Assembly: GCF_020523605.1 (NCBI RefSeq)
Contig: NZ_JAJAQI010000029.1
Span: forward strand, 1 to 64,000
Direction: 5' to 3'
Source of the DNA: Roseicella aerolata
Lineage (GTDB): Bacteria; Pseudomonadota; Alphaproteobacteria; Acetobacterales; Acetobacteraceae
Length of the DNA stretch: 64,000 nt
Shown here piece by piece: positions 37,660-47,241 of this stretch; within the stretch, counting starts at the first letter, position 1, and each line of letters starts with the position of its first letter. The position numbers and the translations under genes were made by a program. A model generated the notes under the pieces. The model saw only the letters and a program-made list of their open reading frames with translations. It did no database searches and was not told where the DNA came from.

Positions 37660-37953
37660 CTATCCGGCGCTGACCTGGATATGGATGCGCCCGGCACCCT
37701 CCTGCCGCAGGCGCGGGATCAGGGCGGCGATCCGGCCGGAGAAGGAGAGGCGGCCGGCCGGCAGCAGCCCCGTCAGCACGTCCCGCTCGGCCGGCGGCAG
37801 CCGGCCCAGGCGCTGGCCGGCCGCGGAATAGGCTTCGATCATGCGGCCACCCTGCAGGATACGGAGTTCCACAGGATCGCCCACCCGGGGGCTGGCGACG
37901 CCGGGGCCGGGCTCACCCGTCAGATAGGTCAGAAGGTCCAGACGGTGCGGCAC
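37660..37953 (-). CDS. HIRAN-like small protein
   Basis: This 97-residue soluble protein contains VGDPVELRILQGGRMIEAYS followed by GQRLGRLPPAERDVLTGLLP and FSGRIAALIP, a pattern close to the HIRAN domain (bind single-stranded DNA ends in its best-known members). Length and strand order fit a lone HIRAN domain. Start is GTG 37953 with AGGGA upstream. It is convergent with the tungstate binder and unrelated to it in function. Assignment is by pattern only. Confidence 0.55.
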   Translation of the reverse strand: MPHRLDLLTYLTGEPGPGVASPRVGDPVELRILQGGRMIEAYSAAGQRLGRLPPAERDVLTGLLPAGRLSFSGRIAALIPRLRQEGAGRIHIQVSAG

Positions 37954-38106
37954 GCGCGAATCCCTGTGCAGTCTGCCGCCGAGTCATGCCTCGGCGGCAC
38001 CTGTCCTTCTCGCACGGTCCGATGACAAGTGCGAGGCAGAACTGAGGCAGGGAACGCCATATTTTCAGGAGCTTACAGCGCTTTACTGAGACTTTTCCCG
38101 AACTTC

Positions 38107-39213
38107 TCACCCAAGGCCGGTCACGTCTCGCACAAGCTCACCAAGGGCCAGCGAGGCGGTCAGCCCCGGGCTCTCGATCCCGAACAGATGGATCAGGCCG
38201 GGCAGGCCATGCTCCTTCGGGCCCATTACCGTGAAGTCCTGCGCCGGCGCGCCGGGCGGGACGATCTTCGGTCGGATGCCGGAATAGCCGGGCGCCAGCG
38301 CGCCGTCCTTCAGGGCCGGCCAGTAGCGGCGGATGGCGGCATAGAAGCTGTCCCCGCGGCGCGGATCGACCTCGTAGTCGATCTCCTGCACCCATTCGAC
38401 ATCGGGCCCGAAGCGCGCCTGGCCGCCGAGATCGATGGTCAGATGGGTGCCGAGCCCGCCCGGCACCGGGACCGGGTAGATCAGGCGGGAGAAGGGGTTC
38501 CGCCCCGTCAGGGTGAAGTAGTTGCCCTTGGCGTAGTAGGCGGTCGGGATCAGCTGGCTCGGCATGCCATGGATGGCGCGCGCCAGCTTCGGGGCATGCA
38601 GCCCGGCGGCGTTCACCAGCGTCCGGCAGCGCAGCGCCATGGGCTCGGCGCCACCCACCTCGATGACGACTCCCGCCTCGGTGGCGCGGCCGCCGGTGAC
38701 GGGCGCATGGAAGACGAAGACCGCGCCGGCATTCTCCGCATCCCCCTGCAGGGAGAGCATGTAGGCGTGGCTGTCGATGATGCCGGTGGAGGGCGAGTGG
38801 AGCGCCGCGGTGCAGTGCAGTTCTGGCTCCATGGCCAGCGCCTCCTCCCGCGTCAGCAGCGCCAGGTCGGGGACGCCATTGGCGGCGGCGCGGGCCTGGA
38901 TGGAGGTGAGCTTCTCCGCCTCCGCCTCATCGGTCGCGACGATCAGCTTGCCGCAATTCGAGTGCGGGATCCCGCGTTCCCGGCAGTAGTCGTAGAGCAT
39001 GTGCTTGCCGGCGACGCAGGTGCGCGCCATCAGGCTGCCGGCGGGGTAGTAGATGCCGGCATGGATGACCTCCGAGTTGCGCGAGGAGGTCTCGGTGCCG
39101 ATCCCCTCGGCGGCGTCGAGCACCAGCACCTCGCGGCCCGCCAGGGCCAGGCCGCGCGCGACGGCGAGCCCCACCACGCCGGCGCCGACCACGACACAAT
39201 CATATTCGTCCAT
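38107..39213 (-). CDS. FAD-dependent oxidoreductase of the L-2-hydroxyglutarate dehydrogenase (LhgO) family
   Basis: This 368-residue enzyme opens with the FAD-binding [20 protein letters not shown], then [20 protein letters not shown], the family signature of L-2-hydroxyglutarate and related DAO-type dehydrogenases. Later features are [16 protein letters not shown] and the FAD C-terminal [17 protein letters not shown]. It probably oxidises a 2-hydroxyacid to the ketoacid and passes electrons to quinone. Start 39213 follows GAGGAAAC; an upstream in-frame start would add an Arg/Asp-rich tail. Possibly linked to the nearby CoA-ester genes. Confidence 0.88.
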   Translation of the reverse strand: MDEYDCVVVGAGVVGLAVARGLALAGREVLVLDAAEGIGTETSSRNSEVIHAGIYYPAGSLMARTCVAGKHMLYDYCRERGIPHSNCGKLIVATDEAEAEKLTSIQARAAANGVPDLALLTREEALAMEPELHCTAALHSPSTGIIDSHAYMLSLQGDAENAGAVFVFHAPVTGGRATEAGVVIEVGGAEPMALRCRTLVNAAGLHAPKLARAIHGMPSQLIPTAYYAKGNYFTLTGRNPFSRLIYPVPVPGGLGTHLTIDLGGQARFGPDVEWVQEIDYEVDPRRGDSFYAAIRRYWPALKDGALAPGYSGIRPKIVPPGAPAQDFTVMGPKEHGLPGLIHLFGIESPGLTASLALGELVRDVTGLG

Positions 39214-39444
39214 CGTTTCCTCGTCCCGGTCGCGCCCGTCCTCCCGGCACGCCACCCCGCCCAATGTGTCAGGCCGTCATCGATCCGTATCCGGGCCCCA
39301 TCCGGCCACTGCATCTCCTGGGGCGGCGCCCCGCCGCCCCGAGTCTCAGGACCCGGGCCGGGCAGCCCGTCACCCGACCAGAGGTTTTCCGCAGCATGCC
39401 CGCGTCAAGGCCAGGCATGGCGAATTGCGGTTGAGTGACCTGCC

Positions 39445-40251
39445 CTACCACCCCTTGAAGACCGGCTTCCGCTTCTCCTTGAAGGCCGCCAAGCCCTCGC
39501 GGATATCCTCGCTGTCCTTCGCCACCGCGATCCGCGCCTCCAGCGCCGCGACATCGAGCGCCTGGTGGCCGATCTCATTGATTGCCCGCTTGGCGCCCTG
39601 CACCGCCAGCGGGGCCAGCTCGCCCAGCCGGTTGGCGATGGCGTCGATCCGGGCATCGAGCGCGTCGGGCGTCACCAGGTCGGTCAGGTAGCCGATGCGC
39701 AGCAACTCCTCGGCGCTCTGCTCCTCCGCCAGCATGAACAGCCGCTTGGCATTGTTGAAGCCGAGGCGGGAGACGTAGCGCCGCAGCCCGCTCTCGTAAT
39801 AATGCACGCCGATGCGGGCCGCCGGCATGAACATGACGGTCGCGGGCGTCACGCCGACCCGGAAATCGCAGGCGAGGGCGAGATCGGTGCTGCCCCCGTA
39901 CACGCCGCCATGCAGCCGGGCGATGGTCGGGATCATCAGCATCTCGAGCCGGTTGATCATGTCCTCGAAGCCGGCGCCGCCGGTGTCCTTGATCCCGCCG
40001 GCTTCCGCCTGCTTGGCCATGTCGCCGAGATGCGCGCCGGCCGAAAAGGCCTTGCCCGTGCTGGCGATGACCAGGACCCGGATGTCCTTGTTCCCCTCCA
40101 CCTCCGCCAGCAGGCGCAGGACCTCGGTGATGTCCTCGGGCTGGATACGGTTCATTACCTGCGGCCGGTTCAGGTGCAGCGTGGCGCGGCTGCCGCTGAT
40201 CGAGAGGGTGGGCAGGCTGCCCTCGTCCCGGGTCTTCACGGCGGCGCTCAT
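39445..40251 (-). CDS. Enoyl-CoA hydratase/isomerase family protein
   Basis: This 268-residue crotonase-fold protein has ATLHLNRPQVMNRIQPED, the oxyanion-hole loop GKAFSAGAHLGDM and the GGVYGGSTDLALACDFRVGV helix with second hole Gly. The usual catalytic Glu positions are replaced: one is in MFMPAARIGVHYYESGLRRY. It likely hydrates or isomerises a CoA ester, with the exact substrate open. It is divergent from the HMG-CoA lyase-type gene across 146 bp; together they look like leucine or branched-chain acyl breakdown. The 231-bp gap on its right side (39214-39444) shows no gene. Confidence 0.85.
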   Translation of the reverse strand: MSAAVKTRDEGSLPTLSISGSRATLHLNRPQVMNRIQPEDITEVLRLLAEVEGNKDIRVLVIASTGKAFSAGAHLGDMAKQAEAGGIKDTGGAGFEDMINRLEMLMIPTIARLHGGVYGGSTDLALACDFRVGVTPATVMFMPAARIGVHYYESGLRRYVSRLGFNNAKRLFMLAEEQSAEELLRIGYLTDLVTPDALDARIDAIANRLGELAPLAVQGAKRAINEIGHQALDVAALEARIAVAKDSEDIREGLAAFKEKRKPVFKGW

Positions 40252-40397
40252 CCTTCGGTCTCCTCCTGGCTCCCCCGCCTTGTGCCGGGGGCAGGGCGAG
40301 GCGGCAAGACGGGCCCCGCCGGATGCGGGGCGCCCCCTGGCGCCCCGGCCTGCGCCGCGTCACTCTCCCGGCCAGATCACGCTGCCGGAGGACGCCC

Positions 40398-41357
40398 GTG
40401 TCCGATCTGCCCGCCCAAGTCGACATCCATGAGGAAGGCCCGCGCGAAGGCTTCCAGATCGAGCCCGGGCCGATCCCGACCGCCGACAAGATCGCGCTGA
40501 TCGAGGCGCTGGCCGAGACCGGCCTGCGGCACATCCAGATCTGTTCCTTCGTGAACCCGCGCCTGGTCCCCGGTTGGGCGGATGCCGAAGCCGTGGCGGG
40601 CGGCTTCCGGCCGAGGCCCGGGGTGCAGTATGCCGCGCTCTGGTTCAATGAGAACGGGCTGAACCGGGCGCTCGCCTTCCGCGATCGCCTCACCATGGCC
40701 GGCTCCATCTCGCTCGCCGCCTCGGATGCCTTCTCCCGCAAGAACCTCAATCGCGGCCATGCCGAGAACCTGGAGGCGATGCGGAAGCAGACCGCGGTGC
40801 ACCTCGCGGCCGGCCTGCCGGTGACGCGTATCGGCGTCATGGCGGCTTTCGGCTGCAACTACCAGGGCGATATCTCCCCGGCCCAGGTGGTCCGGACCGT
40901 GGCCGATGGCCTCGCCGTCGCCGAGGAGGCGGGCGTCGCCATCACCGATGTCTCGCTGGCCGACACCATGGGCTGGGCGACGCCCATCCGAATCGAGCGC
41001 GGCATCGGCGCGGTCCGGGAGCGCTGGCCGGAGCTTCGCATCGGCCTGCACCTGCATGACACGCGCGGCCTCGCGGTCGCCAATGCGCATGCCGGCCTGA
41101 AGCTCGGCGTGACGAAATTCGACAGCACGGTGGGCGGCCTCGGCGGCTGCCCCTTCGCCGGCCAGAAGGGCGCCGCCGGCAATATCTGCACGGAGGAGCT
41201 GGTGCTGCTCTGCGAGGAGATGGGCATTGCGACCGGCGTGGATCTGGACGCGCTGATCGAGGTCGGGCGGCTGGCCGAGCGCATCGTCGGCCACCAGCTC
41301 CCCTCCGAGCTGCTGCGCGCCGGCAGCCTCGACGCCTTCCGGCGGAAGGCGGCATGA
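40398..41357 (+). CDS. HMG-CoA lyase-family aldolase
   Basis: This 319-residue TIM-barrel enzyme of the HMGL family splits a 3-hydroxyacyl-CoA, classically HMG-CoA into acetoacetate and acetyl-CoA. Metal-site and catalytic features are EGPREGFQIEPGPIP at the front, HLHDTRGLAVANAHAGLKLG, and the signature GGLGGCPFAGQKGAAGNICT with the catalytic Cys. Start is GTG 40398, five nt after GGAGGA. It overlaps the CoA-transferase gene by 4 nt (ATGA), so the pair is coupled; that suggests the lyase works on the CoA ester the transferase makes. Confidence 0.9.
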   Translation: MSDLPAQVDIHEEGPREGFQIEPGPIPTADKIALIEALAETGLRHIQICSFVNPRLVPGWADAEAVAGGFRPRPGVQYAALWFNENGLNRALAFRDRLTMAGSISLAASDAFSRKNLNRGHAENLEAMRKQTAVHLAAGLPVTRIGVMAAFGCNYQGDISPAQVVRTVADGLAVAEEAGVAITDVSLADTMGWATPIRIERGIGAVRERWPELRIGLHLHDTRGLAVANAHAGLKLGVTKFDSTVGGLGGCPFAGQKGAAGNICTEELVLLCEEMGIATGVDLDALIEVGRLAERIVGHQLPSELLRAGSLDAFRRKAA

Positions 41358-42643
41358 GCGCGTCCGATCGTGGAGCGCCGGAGGGATATCCGGCGATGCA
41401 GGGCGGCGGGACCCCGGAGGCGCGGAGCGTGAGTCCCCAGCCGCTGAGGGGCCTGCGTGTCCTGGAGTTCAGCCACACCATCATGGGGCCCTGCGCCGGG
41501 CTGCTGCTGGCCGATCTCGGCGCCGATGTGGTGAAGGTGGAGCCGGCGCCGGCCGGCGACCACACGCGGCGCCTGCCCGGCTTCGCCTCCGGCTTCTTCG
41601 CCACCTTCAACCGCAACAAGCGCAGCCTGGCGCTGGACCTGAAGCGGCCCGAGGGGCAGGCGGCGGCGCATCGCCTCGTCGCGCAGGCCGACATCGTCCT
41701 GGAGAATTACGGCCCGGGCACCATGGAACGGCTCGGCTGCGGCTGGGAGCAGCTTCGCGCCGTCAATCCGCGCCTGGTCTACTTGGCGCTGAAGGGCTTC
41801 CTCGCCGGGCCTTATGAGCACCGCCCGGCGCTGGACGAGGTGGTGCAGTTCCAGTCCGGCCTCGCCTACATGACCGGCCCGCCGGGCCGGCCGCTCCGCG
41901 CCGGCGCCTCCGTCATCGACATCCTGGGCGCGGTCTTCGGCGTGACCGCGACCCTGGCGGCTCTGCGGGAGCGGGATGCGACCGGGCAGGGGCAGCGTGT
42001 CTGCTCCTCCCTCTTCGAGAGCGCGGTCTTCCTGATGGGCAGCCACATGGCGGGCACGGCCGCAACCGGGGAGCCGCCGCCGCCCATGCCGGCGCGGCGC
42101 GGCGCCTGGGGCATCTACGACGTCTTCCGGACCGCCGATGGCGAGCTCTTCATCGGCGTCACCAGCGACCAGCAATGGGCCCGCTTCACCCGGGACTTCC
42201 GGCTGCCGCAGCTCGCGGAGGATCCGCGCCTCGCCACCAATGCCCAGCGTGCGAAGGAGCGCGCCTGGCTGATCCCGGCGCTGCAGGAGGCGCTGGCGAG
42301 CATGCCCCAGGCCGAGGTCGAGCGGCTCTGCGAGGGTGCCGGCATCTCCTGGGCCCCGGTCGGCAAGCCGGCCGACCTGTTCGAGGACCCGCATCTGCTG
42401 GCAGGGGGCGGGCTGCTGCAGACCGCGATCTCGGCGCTCGGCGGCGGGGCGCAGGTCGGGCTGCCGGCCCTGCCACTGGAATTCGGTGAGGACCGCGCCC
42501 GGGTGACGCTGCGGCGCCAGCCGCCGCGGATGGGCGAGCACAATGCCGAGGTGCTGGCGGAGGCGGGCTACGGCGCCGCCGAGATCACCGCGCTCTCGGC
42601 CGAGGGCGTGGTGGTGGCGGCGGAACCGCCGGCCGCGGCCTGA
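41354..42643 (+). CDS. CaiB/BaiF-family CoA-transferase
   Basis: This 429-residue type III CoA-transferase moves CoA between carboxylic acids. It has the LRGLRVLEFSHTIMGPCAGL opening, LADLGADVVKVEP, NRNKRSLALDLKRPEG, ALDEVVQFQSGLAYMTGPPG with the catalytic Asp, and GVFGVTATLAAL. The first about 30 residues are a variable leader; Met15 is an alternative start. Coupled to the lyase gene before it by a 4-nt overlap. Substrate is unknown, but a hydroxy-dicarboxylic acid would fit the pair. Confidence 0.9.
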   Translation: MSASDRGAPEGYPAMQGGGTPEARSVSPQPLRGLRVLEFSHTIMGPCAGLLLADLGADVVKVEPAPAGDHTRRLPGFASGFFATFNRNKRSLALDLKRPEGQAAAHRLVAQADIVLENYGPGTMERLGCGWEQLRAVNPRLVYLALKGFLAGPYEHRPALDEVVQFQSGLAYMTGPPGRPLRAGASVIDILGAVFGVTATLAALRERDATGQGQRVCSSLFESAVFLMGSHMAGTAATGEPPPPMPARRGAWGIYDVFRTADGELFIGVTSDQQWARFTRDFRLPQLAEDPRLATNAQRAKERAWLIPALQEALASMPQAEVERLCEGAGISWAPVGKPADLFEDPHLLAGGGLLQTAISALGGGAQVGLPALPLEFGEDRARVTLRRQPPRMGEHNAEVLAEAGYGAAEITALSAEGVVVAAEPPAAA

Positions 42644-42742
42644 TCCGCCGCCGCGGCCGGGAGAGGTGATTGCCCCGCCCGGCGCGCGGCGGTGGGGCCG
42701 GCAGGCAGCCTGCCGCAGGCCCGGATGCCGGAAGGTGGAGCA

Positions 42743-43267
42743 TCAGGCGAGCGCCGCGACCTCCTCAGACCGCCAAGTGACGCGACCGCCAAGATGGCGC
42801 ATGAGCGCGAGCAGCGCCGTGCCTGCCTCGCCCATCGTCCCGGTGCAGCCCGTCGCCGATTGTACCCCGAGGACCTGCTGGACCAGCATGGGGCCGAGAT
42901 CGCGCTGCCGGTACGCGGCATCCTCGGTCGCCACCACCTCCGCATCCTCCGTCCCCGGCGCGCCGCAGGCGGCGGCGATCACGGCATTGCCCGCGATCGC
43001 ACCGAAGATGACGGCCGAGCGGAAGTCGATCGCCTCGCAGCAGGCGGTGATCGCCGCCTCGTCCAGGCTGCCGCGCTGGCGCGCATTCCGCTCCGCCGCG
43101 GCCAGGCCCTGCAAATGCGCGAGTAGGGCCGCGCGGTCCGCCTCGCCCAGGCGGCGCACGCGCAGCCAGGGAACGGGCGACTGCCGGGCGATCACATAGA
43201 GCCGAGGCGGTGGGCCACGCCGAGGGCGGCGCGGAGGTTCGACATCCATCAGGCTATGATCGGCCAT
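42743..43267 (-). CDS. GNAT-like protein
   Basis: In this 174-residue protein the middle VRRLGEADRAALLAHLQGLA, the ERNAR helix, and FGAIAGNAVIAAACGAPGTE followed by EVVATEDAAYRQRDLGPMLV resemble a degenerate GNAT fold where the Arg-rich loop would bind acetyl-CoA. The N-terminus is Pro/Arg-rich and probably flexible. The acetyl-CoA P-loop is not a clean match, so activity is uncertain. It is convergent with the CoA-transferase. Confidence 0.55.
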   Translation of the reverse strand: MADHSLMDVEPPRRPRRGPPPRLYVIARQSPVPWLRVRRLGEADRAALLAHLQGLAAAERNARQRGSLDEAAITACCEAIDFRSAVIFGAIAGNAVIAAACGAPGTEDAEVVATEDAAYRQRDLGPMLVQQVLGVQSATGCTGTMGEAGTALLALMRHLGGRVTWRSEEVAALA

Positions 43268-43612
43268 GCACGTCTCCCAAGGATTGACCGCCGGGCGAGC
43301 CGCGGCGATCGCGTTGGGAATTCAATGGCACGTGTGCTGCGCGCCGAATGTGCGCTGGCGCACACCACAACTTACCCGATTATGAACCGAGAGGGGATCG
43401 CGGCAGGGGGGAAGCCCGGATAGCGGCGGCCAGGGCGCGTCCGGGGACTCGTTCCCCATGTCGCGCCGTACTGGACCAGCATATCCGGGGAGAATGGGCG
43501 CGCGCCTCCGCCGCCGCATTCGTGTCCCGACCAGTGGTGGCCACCGGAGAGGCGTCGCGCCTGCTCGCCCTGGTTGCAGCCAGGACAGCACGATGATCCG
43601 GCCCGGAAGCCC
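43268..43612. other. 345-bp gap with one perfect dyad, no gene
   Basis: TGTGCGC-TG-GCGCACA (43349-43364) is a 16-bp perfect inverted repeat 82 bp upstream of the GNAT-like gene, in an AT-richer patch, and may be its operator. The rest contains no frame with family-like features. Confidence 0.4.
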
Positions 43613-44848
43613 TCAGCCGCCCCGCCCGGCATTCCGCCAGGCGATCGCCGCCCCGATCGCCGGCAGGCCGGCCAGCAGGGCGAAGGCGAGCGCATAGGAG
43701 CCGACGGCGCCCACCACCCCGCCGAGCAGCGACGGGCCCACCACCACGCCGGCGAAGGCCACGGCCAGCACGCCGCCCGCCGCATCCCCCGCGCGTCCGG
43801 GCGCCGCCAGCCGCGCCGCTTCGGCCATCAGCACGCCGTTCCAACCGGCCGCGCTGGCGCCAAGCACACAGAGCAGCCCGATCACCGCGGCCGCCGGCCA
43901 GGGCAGCGCGAAGGGCAGCAATACCCCGCCCGCGACCGTGACGAGCCCGATCACCGCCAGGGTCCGCATTCCGTCCCGCCAGAGATCCGCCACCAGCCCC
44001 CAGACCAGCCGCGCCGCCGCGCCGATCGCCTGGGAGGCGGCGGCGACCGCGCCGGCCGCCACCGGGCTCCAGCCGAATTCCTCGACCAGCATGGTAACCG
44101 TGTAGGCGCCGAGCGCGAGCTGGAATCCCGAATAAAGGGCGGAGGTGAGGGCGAGGCCCGGCAGCCCCGGCCGTTCCCGCAGCGCCCGGAAGCCGCCGCC
44201 GGCCCCGGCGCGGAGCGGCCAGGCAGTGTCGCGCTCCCCGTCCCAGTGCCGGCGGAACGGGCCGAAGCCCGCAGCGGCCAGCAGCAGGAGGAGCGCGACG
44301 CCGAGCACCGCGCCCTGCCAGCCGAAGGCAAGCGCCAGTGAGGGCAGCAGCAGCCCGGCCAGCGCCCCGCCGATCGGCACGCCGGTCTGCTTCACCGCGA
44401 AGACCATGTTGCGCCGCCCGGCCGGGGCGAGGCGCGCCAGCACCTGGGTCGCGGCCGGGTTGGTCAGCCCGTAGCCGATGCCGATGAGGAATGAACCGAG
44501 CACCGCGCCCGGCAGCCCAGCCAGGACCATCAGCAGGCAGGCCGCACCGGCCGAGGCGAGCGCGACCTGGGTGCAGCGCGCCGGTCCCCACCGCCTGAGC
44601 GCCCCGGCCGAGAGCAGGGAGGTGGCGCTGGCCGCGACATAGACGCAGGCAACCTGCCAGCCGACCCAGTGCGGTGCCGCGTCCAGGTCCCGTGCCACGA
44701 TCGGTGCCAGGACCGGCAGGATGAAGACCGTGAGCGTCGCCAGCGCCTGCGCCGCGGTGGTGGCGACGAGCGCGGCGGCGAGCCCGCCCGGCGCCTCCAC
44801 GCGTTCCGCCCCGGGCGGGCCGGGGCGATCGCTGCGCCCGTCCGGCAC
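43613..44848 (-). CDS. MFS transporter
   Basis: This 411-residue integral membrane protein has 12 hydrophobic segments in two halves. The loop 2-3 signature region is present as ALRRWGPARCTQVAL, and IGIGYGLTNPAATQVLARLA with KQTGVPIGGALAGLLLPSLA matches the CynX/NimT-like branch of the major facilitator superfamily. Substrate is unknown, probably a small anion or carboxylate. Start is GTG 44848, 2 nt after the stop of the upstream SDR, so the two are one operon. Confidence 0.87.
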   Translation of the reverse strand: MPDGRSDRPGPPGAERVEAPGGLAAALVATTAAQALATLTVFILPVLAPIVARDLDAAPHWVGWQVACVYVAASATSLLSAGALRRWGPARCTQVALASAGAACLLMVLAGLPGAVLGSFLIGIGYGLTNPAATQVLARLAPAGRRNMVFAVKQTGVPIGGALAGLLLPSLALAFGWQGAVLGVALLLLLAAAGFGPFRRHWDGERDTAWPLRAGAGGGFRALRERPGLPGLALTSALYSGFQLALGAYTVTMLVEEFGWSPVAAGAVAAASQAIGAAARLVWGLVADLWRDGMRTLAVIGLVTVAGGVLLPFALPWPAAAVIGLLCVLGASAAGWNGVLMAEAARLAAPGRAGDAAGGVLAVAFAGVVVGPSLLGGVVGAVGSYALAFALLAGLPAIGAAIAWRNAGRGG

Positions 44849-44850
44849 CG

Positions 44851-45612
44851 CTATAGCGGCGGCAGCCGGAGCGCGCCGTCCAGCCGGATGGTCTCGCCGT
44901 TCAGCATGGGGTTGGCCGCGATCGCCAGGACGAGCCGCGCGAAGTCCGCAGCCTCGCCCAGGCGCTTGGGGAAGAGCGGCAGCGTCAGCAGCGCCTCCCG
45001 CGCCGGGTCCGGCAGGCCAGCCAGCATCGGCGTCTCCATCAGCCCGGGCGCGATGGTCATCACCCGGATGCCCGTGCGCGCCAGTTCCCGCGCCGCCGGC
45101 AGGCCCAGGCCGACCACGCCCGCCTTGCTCGCGGCATAGGCGCATTGCCCGAACTGGCCCTCATAGGCGGCGATGGAGGCGGTGTTGACGATCAGCCCGC
45201 GCTCGCCATCCGGGCCCGCGGGCTCGGTCCGCTGCATCCGCGCCGCGGCCAGCCGCAGCACGTTGAAGGTGCCGATCAGGTTGACGCGGATGACCCTCTC
45301 GAACAGCGCCAGGTCATGCGGCCCGTCCCGCCCCACCACCCGCGCCGGCGGCGCGATGCCGGCGCAGGAGACGGCGAGGCGAAGCGGCGCAAGCTTGCCC
45401 GCGGCATCGAGCGCGGCCTCGACCGCCGCAGGGTCGGCGACATCGCCTGCCGCCGCCACGCCGCCGATGCGCGCCGCGACGGCCTCGGCCGCCTCCGCCC
45501 GCATATCAAGCACGACGACCCTGGCGCCCGCAGCCGCCAGCGCCTCCGCCGTCGCCGCGCCGAGTCCCGAGCCGCCACCGGTCACGAGCGCCGCGATGCC
45601 CTTGAGCTCCAT
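44851..45612 (-). CDS. SDR-family 3-hydroxyacyl-CoA dehydrogenase-like enzyme
   Basis: This 253-residue classical SDR has TGGGSGLG (11-18), the acidic residue LDMRAE for NAD preference, CAGIAPPARVVG, catalytic Ser in NTASIAAYEGQ, and YAASKAG. The C-terminal LNGETIRLDGALRLPPL and FPKRLGEAADFA are typical of the type 10 (HSD10) branch that oxidises short 3-hydroxyacyl-CoAs. Start 45612 follows GAGGGGG. It forms an operon with the MFS transporter. Confidence 0.88.
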   Translation of the reverse strand: MELKGIAALVTGGGSGLGAATAEALAAAGARVVVLDMRAEAAEAVAARIGGVAAAGDVADPAAVEAALDAAGKLAPLRLAVSCAGIAPPARVVGRDGPHDLALFERVIRVNLIGTFNVLRLAAARMQRTEPAGPDGERGLIVNTASIAAYEGQFGQCAYAASKAGVVGLGLPAARELARTGIRVMTIAPGLMETPMLAGLPDPAREALLTLPLFPKRLGEAADFARLVLAIAANPMLNGETIRLDGALRLPPL

Positions 45613-45842
45613 GCCGTTTCCCCCTCGATGGGTTGTCGCCGGGGAAACTCCGCCCAAAGCCCGGCCGGGTCAACGCGCCGGCGGGGGTGCCGTGGCGGTC
45701 AGGGCGGGTGGGTCATGCCGGCTCGCCTGCCGGCGGCCCGGCATGGTTCTGGCGCCTGACGCGCAGCGGCGAATCCCTACCGCCCCAGGGCGAGCCGTGC
45801 GCGAGGCCGGGCGGCGGCCATCGGGGCGGCTGCCGCCCGTTG

Positions 45843-47198
45843 CTAATCGGCGTAGTCGAACAGCACGCGGGAGATGGCGAAGGACAGGACCCGCCGGTCG
45901 GTGCTCGCGCCATCCTCGGCCGGGCTGCCGCCGGTGAGGCTGGCAAGGCGCGCCAGCCGCACCGGCTGCGGGCCGGCGGGAGGGACGATCCGCACCGCAA
46001 AGCCGCCATGCTCCTGCGGGGTCACGGTCAGCTCGGCCGCGACATCGTCCAGCATGGCGGTGAGGGTCGGCGCCGCGGCCTTGTAGAGGTAGCAGATCTC
46101 CAGCGTGATGGCGGCCAGCGGGCGCTCCGGCAGCGGGTTCAGCAGCAGCCCGCGCGGGCTCATCCAGCGGAAGGCGCCGGTGGGGTAGACTTCTTCCCGG
46201 TGCCAGCCGACGCCGAACAGTCCATCCTCCGGCGCCACCGTCACCTGCCGCGCCGTGTGGTCGAAGGCCGGCTGCCCCCTGCGCTCCGGTCCGGCGGAGT
46301 CGAGCAGCGAGCGCAGCGCGTCCTGCTCCTGGCCGGGCACGACCGCCAGGCGGTCCAGCAGCAGCGTTGCGGCCGCGGCGATGAAGGCGTCGATGCGTTC
46401 CTGCTGCACGGAGAACTGGCGCCGCAGCATCGCCTGCATGTTCTGCTGCGCCGCCGCCTGCTCCTCCTCCATCTGGCGGAGCCTTGCCTCCAGCTCGGCA
46501 AGCCGCCGTTCCGCCTGGCCGACGCCCTGGCGCGTCCAGCCGAAATGCGCGATCGGCGCATCCAGGCCGATCAGGTGCAGATCGACCGACAGGCCGGATT
46601 CGGAGAGGTCGGTCGGCAGGATCGGCAGCGCGAAGCGGAAGGCACAGCCGCCCTCCGGCAGCGCGACCGGCTCATCAACCGTCGCCATGCGCGCGCCGGT
46701 GCCGTTGATGCGCGCGAACATGATCGGGTCCAGCAGGCCGTTGCGCAGCTCGCGCCCGGTGCCGCGCAGCATGCCGTGGTCGAGGCGGAGATCCTCGATT
46801 GTCACCTCGGGCGGGCCCAGCAGCGACAGCGCCGCTGCCGCGCTCTCGATGCGCCAGGGTGCCACCAGGTCGGGGCCGTCGGGCGCGGTCGCGACGCGCA
46901 GCTCCGCCGGCAGCGGCACGCGCGGCACGCGCGGCATCGGCACCTCGAGCACGGTGCCCTCCGCTACCGGGCCGTCCGGCACCAGCCGTCCGACCTCGAT
47001 GCCGCGGCAGAGCAGCAGCAGGGGCGCGCCGCGCTCGAAGCGCCGGATGGCGCGCAGGCTGAGCCCGTTCCGGCTCAAGCCAATCGCAAGAAACGGGAAA
47101 TAGCCGACGGAGATACCATCCATGCGAAGGGCGGCTACCACGCCGTCCGCAGCTTCATCAAGATAATCCATTCTCTGGACATGAACCTGGGGTGGCAT
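45843..47198 (-). CDS. Unknown large protein of the glycan cluster with a central coiled coil
   Basis: This 451-residue protein has no recognised domain. The first 215 residues look beta-rich with short Pro-broken strands; residues about 225-285 (AERRLAELEARLRQMEEEQA, then AAQQNMQAMLRRQF) are a clear coiled coil; the last 150 form a second beta-rich part ending SFAISRVLFDYAD. No signal peptide or membrane helix. It is divergent from the glycosyltransferase at 47242 over 43 bp and so probably works with it. Start 47198 is tentative; Met10 (47171) is an alternative. Confidence 0.7.
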   Translation of the reverse strand: MPPQVHVQRMDYLDEAADGVVAALRMDGISVGYFPFLAIGLSRNGLSLRAIRRFERGAPLLLLCRGIEVGRLVPDGPVAEGTVLEVPMPRVPRVPLPAELRVATAPDGPDLVAPWRIESAAAALSLLGPPEVTIEDLRLDHGMLRGTGRELRNGLLDPIMFARINGTGARMATVDEPVALPEGGCAFRFALPILPTDLSESGLSVDLHLIGLDAPIAHFGWTRQGVGQAERRLAELEARLRQMEEEQAAAQQNMQAMLRRQFSVQQERIDAFIAAAATLLLDRLAVVPGQEQDALRSLLDSAGPERRGQPAFDHTARQVTVAPEDGLFGVGWHREEVYPTGAFRWMSPRGLLLNPLPERPLAAITLEICYLYKAAAPTLTAMLDDVAAELTVTPQEHGGFAVRIVPPAGPQPVRLARLASLTGGSPAEDGASTDRRVLSFAISRVLFDYAD

Positions 47199-47241
47199 TA
47201 ACCGCCCACACCACGACGCAATCGGGATATTCCTCCTCGCA

